A stretch of 64,000 nucleotides of DNA from NCBI GenBank assembly GCA_002049455.2, contig KV919063.1, positions 1-64,000 of the forward strand, given 5' to 3'. Below, one piece after another: positions 1 through 11,254 of the stretch. The translations under genes were made by a program, and so were the position numbers. Positions within the stretch are counted from its first letter, which is position 1, and each line of letters starts with the position of its first letter. Below the pieces are notes generated by a model. The model saw nothing but the letters and a program-made list of their open reading frames with translations. It was not told the DNA's origin and made no database searches. The DNA is from Porphyra umbilicalis (Eukaryota > Rhodophyta > Bangiophyceae > Bangiales > Bangiaceae).

Positions 1-1955
1 TAGCAAGGGCCCGCCACAAGAGTAGAAATAATGCTGACCCAATGAGATGGCGTGATTTCTCCGCGGACATGTCGAGGGTCGGAAAGAAACGGCTGTGCTG
101 CACAAGAAGGCGGTGACTTTTGACTGGCCTCGGTCGAGGAAGCCCACCCAAGTAACCGAGGGGCTCTCACAGACGTCAAAAACGCCCATCCATCAGAGTT
201 TTGAGTACGGATAGGCTTTGGATGAAGACGGATGGGGATTCTGCCGGCGATGACGATGGACGCCCAAGCTTGTGCCGCGCGAGCCGCACAAACCAAAGGG
301 ATCTTGCCACGGTCAGCGTCACACTTTGCGTAGCCAGCCTGCTCTCGCTCCTGCCACGCAGCACTCGGCGTGCCAGCAGTTGTGGGTTGGTCGGAGATTT
401 GCCTGCGCGCATCATGCGCGCCATGATGCCGTCACTCTAGTCAAAACGGTGGCGACCTCTCGGGTGGGTACGGTGTCAAGCCCAGGTCGGTGATGGAACC
501 CCAATACGTTGGGTAGTTCAGCCATCTCTCAGGAGGACCGCCGTGGAACCTACGCGGGCGGTCGTCACGCGGTACTGTACGGGGTGGAGTAGATGACATT
601 CGCACTGCAATCGGGACTGCGTACAAGGTTGGCACGTGGGTAATTTCGATCGGTAAACGAAATCAGTAACCGTCGGTATACCGATCAGTATCAGTTGCGA
701 AAAGCGTCGGCAAAGACTCGGTAAAATAATTACACGATTGGTTCATCTGCAGCGCTCCCAGCTGTGCTACGTTTCTCAGCTACAGCCGTTCTCCGAAAAA
801 TTCCGAACTCCAGCAGTTGGAACAGAGTTGCAAATCGGCCTCTACGACCCCGTAGCCCCTATTGTTGTCCACATCTTCCTTTCTCAGTGCACACCCCCCT
901 CGCAACCGCCTCCTGTTTGTCATGCAGCCGATCACGATGACGTGCTGGACGGCGTTTCGACCGACGACGGAGCGGTACATGCGATTGGACGGGAGCCCGT
1001 CCAACTACCATGCTCGATTACGTTCTGCCGCGGATGCGAGGCGGCGCACGATTGGTAGAAGGCTGCTGTGGCGGCGTGTGGAGGGGATCACGCCGCCATT
1101 ACTAAGATCATGGTGGTGCCGGCGGCGGATCCGTCGCCAGGGAGGTGGGACAGGATGGGCCCTCATTTAAGCAGGTGCCGTTTTGCGGATCCTTGCTGGT
1201 TGCACTCGGTGCCGGCGCGCGTAGCAGGGTGCTGTCTGATGGGGGGGACCATGTCCGCAATGCACTATACACATACACGGCCGCAAGACAGTCGGGATGC
1301 ACCACTGGCCTCGCTCGCGAGACCTGTATCCCTGGGCACAGACCGAGCGAAGGGACAGAAGTACAAGTGTCATCGTATGGGATAACGCTGGACGAATGTC
1401 GGTAATAAGTGGTAAATTGAAGGGCAGTAATTGAGCTTTACCGATGTCGATGTCGAAATCGGTGTATCGGCACACCGATTGGTAATCGGTATGGGGTTTC
1501 TCAAAAGGGGGTAAATACCAACCTTACTGCGTGGGAGCCGGCGGCTTCCGTCTCCACCGTTTGCGTTGGATGAGTAGGAGAGGGCCAGTGTCATTTCCTT
1601 GCTGCATTCTCGTTTTTTCATGTGTCGTCAATCAATGCTCGCTTGCGCGTCGCCAAGAGAGGGTGACCGGAGACGCGCCTGCTCGAGATTGAGGTCTTCT
1701 CAGAGATGCGTCTGCGGTGCAGAGTTCTTGAGCTCGGCTGGTTTGGCCGCGTGCCGCCGCACCAAGAACCAGTACAGTCAGTATCCGCTTATATGACACC
1801 CTTGCGCACTTGGTCAACTGTCCAGGTTGCTGGATTGTTGCTGACTGCGTCGCCACATCTGCAGGATCTGACCAATGAGATGCCCTTGGGCGACTCGGTC
1901 GTCTGCAAACAGTTGAATACTGCGTTCTTGTGCGCCCTCGGGCAAGGAAAATCCC

Positions 1956-1983
1956 CCAGTTATATGACATGTCATATAACTGG
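1956..1983. repeat. Perfect 28-bp palindrome
   Basis: The two 14-base arms (CCAGTTATATGACA and its exact complement) meet without a spacer. A shorter related word, ATATAAC followed by T or C and GG, recurs a few bases to the right at about 1989-1998. It may be a cruciform-forming site or the joined ends of a small element. No gene lies nearby, so a regulatory role is not supported. Confidence 0.8.
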
Positions 1984-2433
1984 AGCGCATATAACCGGAT
2001 ATTGACTGTATCGTGATATCACTAACATCATGATGCAGCAAGGTCCCCCGGGCTCGTTGCCATCCAGCGAAAAGGGATGCACGAACCGCCACGCACCAGT
2101 CACCATTACACAGAGGCTCGACAGCGGGTTGACTTGCGAGCGTGGCTCTCTGATGACGCCGCTGCGTTGTAGCTCGACACAGCTTCACAGCAGTCAGCAG
2201 TCGCCGGCGCCGCCGTGGCTGCCGTTGGATCTGCTTGCGCCAAGCATACGCTGCAGGAGAGCGTCTTTGACGGCCCAGCAGTGTATTCTATGTGCGCTGG
2301 AAAGAGAGGGCTCGAGAAAGAGAGAGGTGTGCTGCCTGTACGCTGTCGGGCATGCCGCTGCTGCATTTTTGACCCGTGCTGGTTAGTGCTGGGGGTGGGC
2401 ATTTGGGATATCGGCCCCTCTGGGTCCATCGTG

Positions 2434-2456
2434 TTCAGTGCTGTGACAGCACTGAA
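2434..2456. repeat. Short hairpin, 10-bp arms with 3-base loop
   Basis: TTCAGTGCTG at 2434-2443 pairs perfectly with CAGCACTGAA at 2447-2456 across the loop TGA. It is followed by a short A run. No adjoining gene is seen, so it is recorded only as a structure. Confidence 0.6.
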
Positions 2457-4826
2457 AAATACCGGCTTCTTGGTTGTGGTCAACCTGCCCCGGGTGCCCC
2501 GTGGGGCTTCTGGATTGGCTGGTCTGTGCGGTATGCCTGGCGATGTGTGAGGCGCTTGCAAGCCTCAGGACGCAGGCTGATGTGTCACGGCTGCTGCACC
2601 CAGCTGGCACCTACGGGGCCTGGCGCGAAGGATATCTCGACTTTGGCACGGGTCGCGAATGAAGGCTACCGCGGTTCGCCACACGCGTACCCCATCACCC
2701 TTGCTCGGTCGATTGCGAAAGCGCTGAAATCGCGGCTGAGTGTGCGACTGTGGGCCGGGCTGCCGCAGCACCGTGGGCCCAGTCCGTGGGCGGCGCGCCG
2801 GAACCTCTGCCCGGTTGACGCCGGTCAGCCGTCGGAAGTCGGCTGACCAGAGAGTGCGCATGGGTGGCCGAGGGCCTTCTTCCAGTTGGTCAAAGCCGCA
2901 CGTCCACCCACGACGTCCGTCCGTCACGGTGGACGTGGCGCGTCTGGCCAGCGGGGATTCCGCGTGGCACACAGTGATCGTCCGCTCTGGTCATTCTCCC
3001 ACTGCGGTCCCATCGAGCTCTCGATGGAGTTTCGATGAGCTAAAAAAGACCGTCGATGGGTTTTTTCCTGCCCATTAGTCATCCCATCAAAGTCATCGCC
3101 ACGATGAGGTCCTGTCAACTTTCGAGGGTCTGCCTGTCCTGTCTATAGATTAGATGCAGCCATCCTGATTGGGCAGTTGATTCCGAAGTGTCGACCAACG
3201 TTCTGACAATAGAAATTCCAACAGTTTGTGCACGAATGCTGATGCACTTAGCCTTACCAGTTCTCCGTCTCACCGTCGTCGTGACCACGTCTTCTTCGCA
3301 AAAACCATCCCCGGCGGCATCTGACTTGGCGTCGGCAACAGCTCGTCGGGCCGATGACATCAACCTCAGAAGTGTACGTAGAGCCGGTCGCTCGCCGATG
3401 AGAGAGCGAAAAACCCATTGAAAGCACAGTCTTTGTCCCGAACACTCATCACGTCAGCCTCTCTCCCCCACGCGCACGCTCCTCACATTGACTCCACTTC
3501 AGTTCGTCCAAGCTCCAGCTCGGTCAGGAGTCAGAGACGGGCAAGATGTCGAAGGCGGTGGCGTGACGACGGTGGTCCTCCCAATGTGTTTATCATAGTT
3601 TGTAGGAGATTCTCGAATCAACTAGCGGAAGTAACTGCTCTCGCGCGCATCCTGTACGTCGACGGTCTGGGCGCTTGGTGGCCACCCAATTCAGCCCATC
3701 GCAAACCCCAACAATGTTCATCGAGAAACCCTGCAGGAAGTCATATCCTGAGCGATACCAACCTCATCGCAAATGAGGCCTCGATGAGGTCTCGATTGGA
3801 AAAAGTCATGGTATGACGATGATTGTCGCGCGGCATGCGCGAGAGAATCTTCGTCAAACTGCTGTGACGGTCCCCTCACGCCAAGCGGGGGTTTGAGAGG
3901 CAAGCAGGAATCTGGACGGGCAGTCTGCTGCGCGAGCCGCCGACCAACCAACGTTCCATGCCGAGCGCCTCGCGCCAGCGCTGGGCGCTGCGGTGTTGCC
4001 CTCTCGCGCCCCATAGATGATGGGCATGGGGGGGGGGATGAGCGAGCAGTGTGCCCCGGTGGAGGCCGACGACGCCGTGGGGAGCCCCGCTCCGGGGAGG
4101 CCGCCCACGTAACGCCGTTGCAAGGGCGTCGTCCTGCGGCGTCCGTGGACGGCCGACGGGAACGGGTGCCCTCGCCCGGGAGCCCCGCCTCTGGGGGCCG
4201 CGTGGCAACCCGTCTTGAGCTCCTGGCACAAGTGTCAGGGGGGGGCTCAGGGCGCTGGTCCAGTTAAGAGAGGAGGAGGAAGAAAACGGTGACCCAGCCC
4301 TCAGCGAGCCACACAGCCCAGCTCAGGGGCGCTCGTGCGAGGAGCGCACCGCCTCCCATACTCCCCTTCTCAATCCCTCTACCGCTCCTCCCCACCTCCT
4401 GCCCACCCCCGTCAGTCCGCGCCGTCGTCGCACGCACCACAGACATTTACTGTCACCTGAGTGGGCGCACGGCGCAGGCGCCTCACCCGCAAGAGGGCCG
4501 TCCCAGCGTCGGAACCGCTCAGCAGCTGGCGATGCAGCAAGGGCGGCCGCACAGCGTCCAGCCGTGCGCGCACCGCTGCAGCACTGCCGGTGGGCAGCCG
4601 GCCGCATGTAAATAAGACCACCAAACTTCACGGCCGTGTGGCACGGTTGGCAGAAACGCACACGGACCGCTGCACTCCTTCCTCCGTGTCGCCACCCGGC
4701 GGCCTCCTCCGCCCTCTCACCGTGCTGCGCGCCGCGTCCACCTTCACACTCACCGCGTCCGCACGCGACACTCCGCCCCGCACACACAAGCCAGTGGACG
4801 TTGTCCCGTCTCCGCCCTTGACGACG

Positions 4827-6027
4827 ATGGACTCCATTGCAGGCCCCGCCGGCACCATGCCCGGACCAAATACCCGCGTTTGGGGTGCGTCCCCCCTCCC
4901 TCCCCTGGGCCTACCGCCACTGTCTTCTGCGGCGCGGCGGGACCCCGCCGGCGGCCCGCCGACCAAACGCCACCGGCTCCCCCCCCCCCGGCGCTCGCTC
5001 CCCCCGCCGCTGACGGCTGGGCGGGCACCGCCGCCGCCGCGCCCGCCCCGTGGGCGCCCGCCGTCAAGGTGGAATCTGGCGGCGGCGGCGGCTGGCTGGG
5101 CGGCGCGTCCCCCCGCACGGTGCTGCCGCCCCTCCCCTCGTTGCTCGCCTCTGTCGGCGCGTCGCCGCACACGCACGCGGCGGGCGGGGGCGGGTGGGTG
5201 ACGCTGTCGGCGGCGGCAAGCACCCTCACCTCCCCGGCCGGGGAGGGCGCCGCCGAGCCGACGACCGCCAGCACCGTCACGACGCCGCGGGCGGCGGCGC
5301 CCGCCCGCGACGCGCGCATGGACGTGCGGTCGCTGCTGTCGCCCGCGCCGTCGGCGGGGGCGGCCGCGTCGCTGCCGCACCCGCCGCCGGCGTTTCCCCT
5401 GGCCCCGCCCGCCGCCGCCGCCGCCGCCGCCTCGGCGGCGGGGACCCCCCCCCCCCCCCCGCCGCCGCCAAGGCCAAACACGAGTGCCCGACGTGCGGCA
5501 AGGTGCTGTCGAGCCGCACCAACCTCACGCGCCACGTGCGGGGGTTGCACAAGCGGGAGCAAACCTTCCTCTGCGCCACCTGCCCCGCCACCTTTCTGTA
5601 CCGGTGCCAGCTCGCCTCCCACGTGAGCACCGTCCACCTCAAGCGCCGCCCGTACGCGTGCGACATTTGCGGGCGCGCGTTTGGCACCCGCGGGCACGTC
5701 AAGGAGCACGTCAACCTCGTGCACGGGGCGGTGGCGGCGTACGCGTGTGGGGTGTGTGGGGAGGCGTGCCGCACCCGCGGGCACCTCAACGTGCACGGGC
5801 GGCTCGCGCACGGGGGGGGGCGGGAGTACGGGTGCGCCGCGTGCGGGCGCTCGTTTGGGTACCGCAGCCACCTGCGGCGGCACTTGGAGCGCCGGGGGGG
5901 GTGTGGGGAGCGCCTCGCTGGGGGGGGGGGGGGAGGGGGGGGTGCCCCCGTGTCGGCCCCGGGGGGGGCACCCGTCGGCGGTGCGGCGGCGGGCGTGCCC
6001 GGGGGGGGGGGCTGGGCCGCGCCCTGA
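4827..6027 (+). CDS. C2H2 zinc-finger protein (five fingers), frame broken at a C16 run
   Basis: The C-terminal half encodes five consecutive C2H2 fingers of about 28 residues (roughly 5480-5920), for example CPTCGKVLSSRTNLTRHV, each with two cysteines and two histidines. Such arrays bind DNA or RNA, so a nuclear transcription-factor role is likely but no target is known. Stop TGA is at 6025-6027. The fingers follow a proline/alanine-rich N-terminal region that reads in another frame (including MDVRSLLSPAPS from the ATG at 5318); the two frames meet at the 16-C homopolymer 5445-5460, consistent with one missing base. The true start is uncertain: ATG 4827 (MDSIAGPAGTMPG) lies in a third frame, so either a small intron or another error is needed, and ATG 5318 is the conservative choice. 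A Gly/Ala-rich tail follows the last finger. Confidence 0.75.
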
Positions 6028-6249
6028 GGCGGCGGCGGCGGCGACGAGGTTGACGGCGCAGCGCTCGACCCAGAGCGGTTTTATAAACCGGCGCCCGCAC
6101 CAGCCCCACCAACACACACAGTACGACTGCAAAACGGGCAAGCCGCACGGGCGCGCACGGCGCCGCAGGCGTCGTCTGTGGCGCACCCAACAGGCAGAGG
6201 GGCGGCTCGCGCAAGCCCGCCAGCGCCCGAGCAGCCGCTCGGCTCGTCC

Positions 6250-6455
6250 ACCCCCCACACCGCACGCGGTGCCGCGGCGCGCGGCCACAGCGCAGCAGCC
6301 ACACCACGCCGCCGCACCCCACACTGCACGCCGCGCGGCGGCGCGCGGGGCCACAGCGCAGCAGCAACCGCGCAGCAGCAACACCACGGCGCCCCACCGC
6401 GCACCGCACGGGGCGCGGCGGTGCGTGGCCACTGCGCAGCAGCCGCACCACGCCG
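6250..6455. repeat. Imperfect tandem repeat, about three units of 63-77 bp
   Basis: Three diverged copies (about 6250-6312, 6313-6389 and 6390-6455) share the words CCACAGCGCAGCAGC, CACCACGCCG and CCGCACGCGG-like segments. The array lies between the convergent zinc-finger and PRP38 genes, downstream of both stops. It is probably non-coding and specific to this locus. Confidence 0.5.
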
Positions 6456-6910
6456 CCCCACCCGGTGCCGCACCGCCGGCTGGTCGGCCGGCGCGCACGC
6501 CCGCCCGCACCGCGCGCACCGTCGACCGCCGCGCGCCCGCCCCGACGATGCGTGCACGTCACCCCCCCCGGTGGCGCGCGCAGACGGTGTCTGGGCGGGA
6601 ACGGCCGTCGCCGCCCCCCCTGCCCGACGGGGCGGCCCCGTGCGCCGACCGCCCGCAACGGCCGCCGACCCGCCGCCGCGGGCGACACCGCACCGCCGCC
6701 GCGGCGGCGCGCGGCGGCGTGCCGGACCGACACCCGCGCGCGACGCCGCGTCCCGCCCACCGTGGGGCGCTCGCCACGCCCGCGGCCCGCGGTCGACGGC
6801 GGCCAGCGACGGGGCCACGCCCCCACCGCCGCCCCGACGCGACGCACCATCGAGTCAGCCGTCCCCCCTCCCCTCTGCCGTCACGAGGTCCCCTCCTCCC
6901 CCCTCCGCCG

Positions 6911-7645
6911 TCAAGTCGTCCCCCCCCTCCATGGTCGTTGCCTCTGCGGCTGCCGCCGCGAGCGCTCCCCCCCCCCCAAACCGAGCCCCATCTCCCCCCC
7001 CGCCCCCTCCCCCCCCGCCCCCCCCTCCACCCCGAGCGGGCGCTGGAGCCACGCGACCAACTCGGCATCGTCCAACGCCGTCACGCGCCCGCCGAGCTGC
7101 CCCGTCTCGACGAGCACCCCCCGGCGGGGGAGGCGCGGCAGCTTGACGCCGAGCGCGTCCTCGTCCCGCAGCAGCCCGTCGACCCACACGTCCATCGGCA
7201 CGAGGGTGACGGGTGCGGCGGCCCCCCCCCCCCGCCCCCGAATACGCAAGCGCCGATAGTCGGCGAGCAGCGGCTCGAGCAGCCCATACACAAGCGTCGG
7301 CGGCGCGGCGAGCCGCGCGTAGAACGCCCCGAGGGCGGTCGCGTACTTGAAGTGGCGCTGGTCGAGGAACAGCCGCAGCGTGTCGACATCCGCGCCGAGC
7401 TGCAACAGCTTGAGGGTGAGGCACAGGAAGGGGGTGGGGGCGGGGATGCCCCCGCCCCCGTCGACAGAGCCGCCCATGGAGGTGAGGCCCGCCGCGCGGG
7501 CGGCGACGCCCGCGACGGACAAGCCAAAGCACTCCTCCCGCCAGTAGGCCGACGCGTAGATGCGGTCGCGGGTGTGGGCGTCGAGGAGGCGCTGTGGGTC
7601 AATGCCGTGCGCGGTCGGCGCCGACGGGTCGGTGCGGTTGGCCAT
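6911..7645 (-). CDS. PRP38: Pre-mRNA-splicing factor PRP38
   Basis: This intronless gene encodes 244 residues covering the whole PRP38 domain, a component of the U4/U6.U5 tri-snRNP needed for spliceosome activation in the nucleus. Diagnostic segments in order are HGIDPQRLL near the start, RIYASAYWREECFGLS (about 25-40), PAPTPFLCLTLKLLQL (about 65-80), HFKYATALGAFYARL (about 95-110), LLEPLLADYRRLR, MDVWVDGLL and LPRLPRR. Metazoan and plant PRP38A carry a longer RS-rich tail; here the tail is short, Gly-rich and ends with a few arginines. ATG 7645 gives MANRTDPS, directly upstream of the conserved core, and a 24-G run (7658-7681) lies just 5' of it. It is divergently oriented to NOP53, with only 402 bp between the two start codons. 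Confidence 0.95.
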   Translation of the reverse strand: MANRTDPSAPTAHGIDPQRLLDAHTRDRIYASAYWREECFGLSVAGVAARAAGLTSMGGSVDGGGGIPAPTPFLCLTLKLLQLGADVDTLRLFLDQRHFKYATALGAFYARLAAPPTLVYGLLEPLLADYRRLRIRGRGGGAAAPVTLVPMDVWVDGLLRDEDALGVKLPRLPRRGVLVETGQLGGRVTALDDAELVAWLQRPLGVEGGAGGEGAGGEMGLGLGGGERSRRQPQRQRPWRGGTT

Positions 7646-8047
7646 GGGGGGCGCGGTGGGGGGGGGGGGGGGGGGGGGGGGAGGGCGGCCTCTGGCCGGG
7701 GGTGGGCCGACGGCGGGTTTTGCCGGTGTGTCGGCGGGGACGCGCCGCGCGCGCGGTGGGCGCGCTGTGTACACGATGAGCAGGGGCGTTCCGCTCTACT
7801 TAAACGAGCGGATCAAGCAAGCACCTTCAAGATGGAGTCCAACAAGTAGGAATTGTGATGCATACTTGATCGTTGTCGTGGCCGCCGTCGGTCCCACGGC
7901 CCCCAAAATCGGCCCCAGCGCACCGCCGTCCTCCCCACACCCCCCGCCCGACCGTCGTCGCCGCCGTTGCCGCTCGTCGCGTCCCATCCCCCTCTGCCGC
8001 CCTGCCGCTCGGTGCACGCCCGTCCCCCCCCCCCTCCCCCCCTCACC
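7646..8047. promoter_or_regulatory. Shared divergent 5' interval of PRP38 and NOP53
   Basis: The 402 bases between the two opposing start codons must hold the promoters and 5' UTRs of both genes. It contains the G24 homopolymer next to the PRP38 start, an AT-richer centre around 7790-7870 and C-rich sequence before the NOP53 ATG. No definite TATA box is seen. Joint regulation of a splicing and a ribosome-biogenesis gene is an inference from spacing alone. Confidence 0.4.
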
Positions 8048-9609
8048 ATGGGCATCACCGGCACCAAACGCGCGCGCCGCGCGCGCCAAGACGCCATCAC
8101 CGCCTCCCTCGCCGACGCTGCGTCGGCGGCCGACGCGCACGTGCGCGCGACGGGCACGACCGTCGACGGCGCCACGCCCGCCGACGCCCTCTACTTTGTC
8201 GACAAGGGCGCGGCCGCCGCCGGCGGCGGACCCGCCGCCGTCCCCGGTCCGCCGCCCCCCGCGGCGGCCCCGGCGCTGTCGTCAAAGGCGCGGCGCGCGG
8301 CGTCGGCGGCGGGCGGCGCGCCGCCGCGTGGCCCCCGCCGCTCGGAAACGTCGGCGCTACCGTCGGTGCACGTGCCGTCGCCCCTTGCGCACATGCCCCG
8401 GCGGGGGGGGGTGGGGGCGCGCGCCCCGCCGGCGCGCGCGCCCCGCACCGCCCTCGCCGCCGCGGCGGTGATGGAGGTGGACGAGCCGCCGCCCGCGGGC
8501 GCCGCCGCGCGTGCAGACGCTGACGACGCGTCGGCGTCGCGGCCGGCCAAGGCCCCGCGCTTGGCGGCGTCGGGCCGGCGGCCGCGCGGACCGCGCACGT
8601 CGGCGGCGGCGGTTGGGGTGCCCCTCGCCACCCGCATCCGCGCGGCGGCGGCGGTGTGGGACGCGGCGCCCGCCGGTGGGGGGGTGCTCCCCCCCCCCCC
8701 GACCGCCTCAGCGTCGGTGGCGGCGGCAGACGCTGCCGCCGCCGCCACCGCCGCCGCCCGCGGCGTCGACGTTGACTGGTGGCGGCGCCCCGTCAAGCCC
8801 GCCGCCCGCACGCCCGCCGTGCACCCCGTGCTCGCGCGCGCGCGCGTCCGCCACACGGTCGCGCGCGGCGCGCGCGCCGAGGCGCTGTCGGTCAACCCCC
8901 CCCGGGTTGCGCACCAAGACGCCCTCGGCGTGGCGGTGGCCGCCCACGTGTCGGCCGCCGACGCGGACGCGGTGCTCGACGCGGCGCTCGCCTACTCCCC
9001 CGCCGCCGCCGTCACGGCCTTGACCGTCGACGCGGGCGTTGGCGCGCCCGCCGGCGGCGGCGACGGCGGCGGCGGCGGCGGCGGCGGCAGCAGCGAGCCG
9101 GCCGACGACGCGGCGGCGGCGGCGGCCGACGACGCCCCCCCGCTGCGCGTCAACCCCGCGGTGGTGGCGGAGAAGAAGTCGCGGACGGTGCGCAACAAGG
9201 AGGCGCGGCGCGCCGCCGAGGCGCGGTCTGCCGCCGCGCGGCGGGCGGCAGCGGCCGAGACGGAGCTGCTGCGGGGCCTCCCCGCCCTCGTGGCGTCGGC
9301 CGACGCGGTCGCGCGCCGCAACGCGGCCGTGGCGGGGGGGGTCGACGGCGCCGTCGGCCGCCGCACGGCGGCGTGGCGTGCGCGGCTGCGGCGCCTCGGC
9401 GGGCGGCGGCTGCCGCGCGTCGAGCCGCTGGCCGCCGACAGCGTGCCGCTGACCGAGGACCTGGTTGCGGCGGGGGGGGGACGCGCTCGCTCGCGCTGCC
9501 GCCGGTGGCGCGGGGCATGCACGACGCGTTTGTGGGGCTCCAAGCGCGGGGGCTGGTTGAGGTGCAGGTGCCAAAGGCGCACCTGCGCAACCGGTTTTTG
9601 GCGCAGTGA
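8048..9609 (+). CDS. NOP53: Ribosome biogenesis protein NOP53 (GLTSCR2 family), frame broken at a G9 run
   Basis: NOP53 acts in the nucleolus in 60S maturation and recruits the Mtr4-exosome to pre-ribosomes. The roughly 520-residue product has the family landmarks in order: a basic N-terminus, the arch-interacting motif LYFVD at residues 48-52 (the family has LFxVD-like sequences), the short DWWRRPVKP segment, SVNPPRVAHQDAL (matching the animal SYNPSFEDHQ block), the basic EKKSRTVRNKEARR region and a C-terminal block where GLQARGLVEV corresponds to SFQRRNMIEP. The last block reads one frame away from the rest; the switch falls in the nine-G run 9472-9480 and is repaired by a single extra G. 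Beyond the run the frame ends at TGA 9607-9609. Acidic, Ala- and Gly-rich insertions make it diverged. ATG 8048 sits in a good context (CACCATGGGC). Confidence 0.85.
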
Positions 9610-10204
9610 GGGGGGTCGGCGCGGCGTCGATGTGGGGGAAAGGGGGGGGGGGTGCTTTGACAGACGAGGCGGGGGGCGGTCGAGGATGGTGCATGGTTGT
9701 GGGTCGCGTGGCACACGGGTTCTTGGGCTTCCTTGTTGGGGCCTGTGCTGTATGTTCAACGCTGTCGTGAGGATTTGTGTGTCAACGTCTTGCGCGCCTC
9801 GAGCCCGCCATTGATAGGCTCTCAAGCGGTTGCACTGGTGCGGCTTTCGTGTAGTGTTTGCGGTGGCGTCGACACCGCGCTCGGTGGAGGGGGCGTTGGA
9901 AGGAGCAAGATTTTCTTTTTTTTTGCAGTGTCCAGACCACAACAGGAAGGACAAGCATGCGGGAGTACGCGCGCACGCACCTCCGAGGGCACAATGCCCG
10001 CTACACACAAGCAATGCCCAGTCCCAGGCATCCCGGGCACGAAACACACAGGCGCCTTCACAACACATGAGCCGATCCCGTCGACTGCACAACGCACCAC
10101 GTGCCAACCGTTCCTTGTCCTCCCCTGCCAGCCACCACCCCCGCTCCACGCCCTCCTCCGCACAGGTCAACGCGAGTCTGTCGCAAGCATAGACGGCCCG
10201 AGGG
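9610..10204. other. Convergent intergenic region NOP53/VTE3
   Basis: This roughly 600-bp stretch separates two convergent stop codons and should hold both 3' UTRs. It is lower in GC than the flanking genes and contains a T-rich tract at about 9913-9925. No gene is seen. Confidence 0.6.
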
Positions 10205-11254
10205 CTACGCCTGCGGCTTCCGTCGGATGAACAGGGCGGCGTACAACATGACGCAGAAGGGAAGCACAAAGTAGTAGCCGCCCGCAATGAGCCCAATAAT
10301 CCATTTTGGCAGAAACAGCAGCCGGTCCACGAGCGTCATGGCGCGATCCCGGTCCTCCTCCATCGGCCCCAGCTGGCACAGCGGCTCCATACTCCCGTTC
10401 ATCGGCTTTGTGCCCGTGATGGTCAGGCCCATAATCAAGCCGTGCGAGCGGACGCCCTTGTACGCCTCGGGGCCAATGTAGCCGACTTGGATGTCGTAAA
10501 AACCGGCCGCCTCGTACCACTTGCGGTATTCGCTCTCCATCGGGAAGAGCATCCACAGGTCGCACCAGAAGCGGGAGAACCAGTTGGTCGCCCGCACCGG
10601 CCCAATGATGGTCGCCTTGCCGCCGGGCTTGAGCACCCGGTACGCTTCGGCAATGCCGCGCTGCGGCTCGGGCCAGTACTCAATGCTGCCCGCCGAGGTG
10701 TAGCGGTCGGCGTAGCCAGTGGCAAACGGCAGGTTCTCCGCGTCGCCCTCGACAAAGGTGACGCCCTGCAAGGCGGGCTTGGCCTTGGCCTTGGCCATTT
10801 GGTGCGGCGACTGGTCGAGGAGCGTCACGTATTGGGGGTCGACGTACGCAAGGACGCCCTCCGTGTTGAAGCCGGTCCCGCCGCCCACGTCGACCGTGAC
10901 GAGGTTGCGGCCGGGGGACGCGAGGCCCGCCTGCGCCAACGACTTGTCGCGCATGCCGACGGTCCAGTGGAAGGGGTTGACAATCGTGTCGTACACGATG
11001 GAGAGGAAGCGGTAGAACCAAAAGGCCTCCCGCTTGTGCTGGATCAGGCCGCGGCCTTTGCGGGCCGGCTCGGTCGCGGCCGACATGGAGGGGGTCGCCG
11101 CCCGCGAGCGAGCGGCGGCGGCGCCATATGGCCGCACCACCCGCCGCAGCGGGGGGGCGGCAGCGGGCACGCCGACTGGGCGGCCGAGGAGGGCAGACGT
11201 TGCCAACGCCGAGCGACGCGACAGCAGCGGCGCGCCAGACGTCACAAACGCCAT
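10205..11254 (-). CDS. VTE3: MPBQ/MSBQ methyltransferase, plastid (VTE3-like)
   Basis: The enzyme methylates 2-methyl-6-phytyl-benzoquinol and the solanesyl equivalent with S-adenosylmethionine, in plastoquinone and tocopherol synthesis at the inner plastid envelope. The 349-residue protein starts with a transit peptide (MAFVTSGAP, arginine-rich, about 50 residues). A class I methyltransferase fold follows, with motif I VDVGGGTGFN (about residue 120), EGDAENLPF and the YRVLKPGG segment. Near the C-terminus lie membrane-spanning residues (IIGLIAGGYYFVLPFCVML) ending in a basic tail, as in plant VTE3. ATG 11254 is preferred over the in-frame ATG 12 codons upstream because its context (GCCGCCATGGCG) is stronger and it gives the MAFV start also used by PGK in this window. 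The gene is intronless. Confidence 0.93.
   Translation of the reverse strand: MAFVTSGAPLLSRRSALATSALLGRPVGVPAAAPPLRRVVRPYGAAAARSRAATPSMSAATEPARKGRGLIQHKREAFWFYRFLSIVYDTIVNPFHWTVGMRDKSLAQAGLASPGRNLVTVDVGGGTGFNTEGVLAYVDPQYVTLLDQSPHQMAKAKAKPALQGVTFVEGDAENLPFATGYADRYTSAGSIEYWPEPQRGIAEAYRVLKPGGKATIIGPVRATNWFSRFWCDLWMLFPMESEYRKWYEAAGFYDIQVGYIGPEAYKGVRSHGLIMGLTITGTKPMNGSMEPLCQLGPMEEDRDRAMTLVDRLLFLPKWIIGLIAGGYYFVLPFCVMLYAALFIRRKPQA

Larger units (their letters stand above)
1..4826. other. Gene-poor left region, no supported gene
   Basis: No reading frame here resembles a known protein family or shows clear coding character on either strand. The region is less GC-rich than the gene-dense part and contains short AT-richer patches around 640-730, 1380-1500 and 1940-2000, several small hairpins, and one perfect 28-bp palindrome. 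Such a mixture is typical of intergenic DNA with decayed mobile-element pieces, but no terminal repeats or transposase could be established. Confidence 0.6.

Noticed and set aside
625..1523. Possible element bounded by inverted AAGGTTGG with GGTAA/CCGAT-rich flanks
   Set aside because: Only eight bases pair exactly and the flanking similarity is loose, so terminal repeats could not be shown.
6911..7849. Rightward open frame over the PRP38 gene and beyond
   Set aside because: Shadow of PRP38 on the opposite strand; the leftward frame carries all PRP38 motifs.
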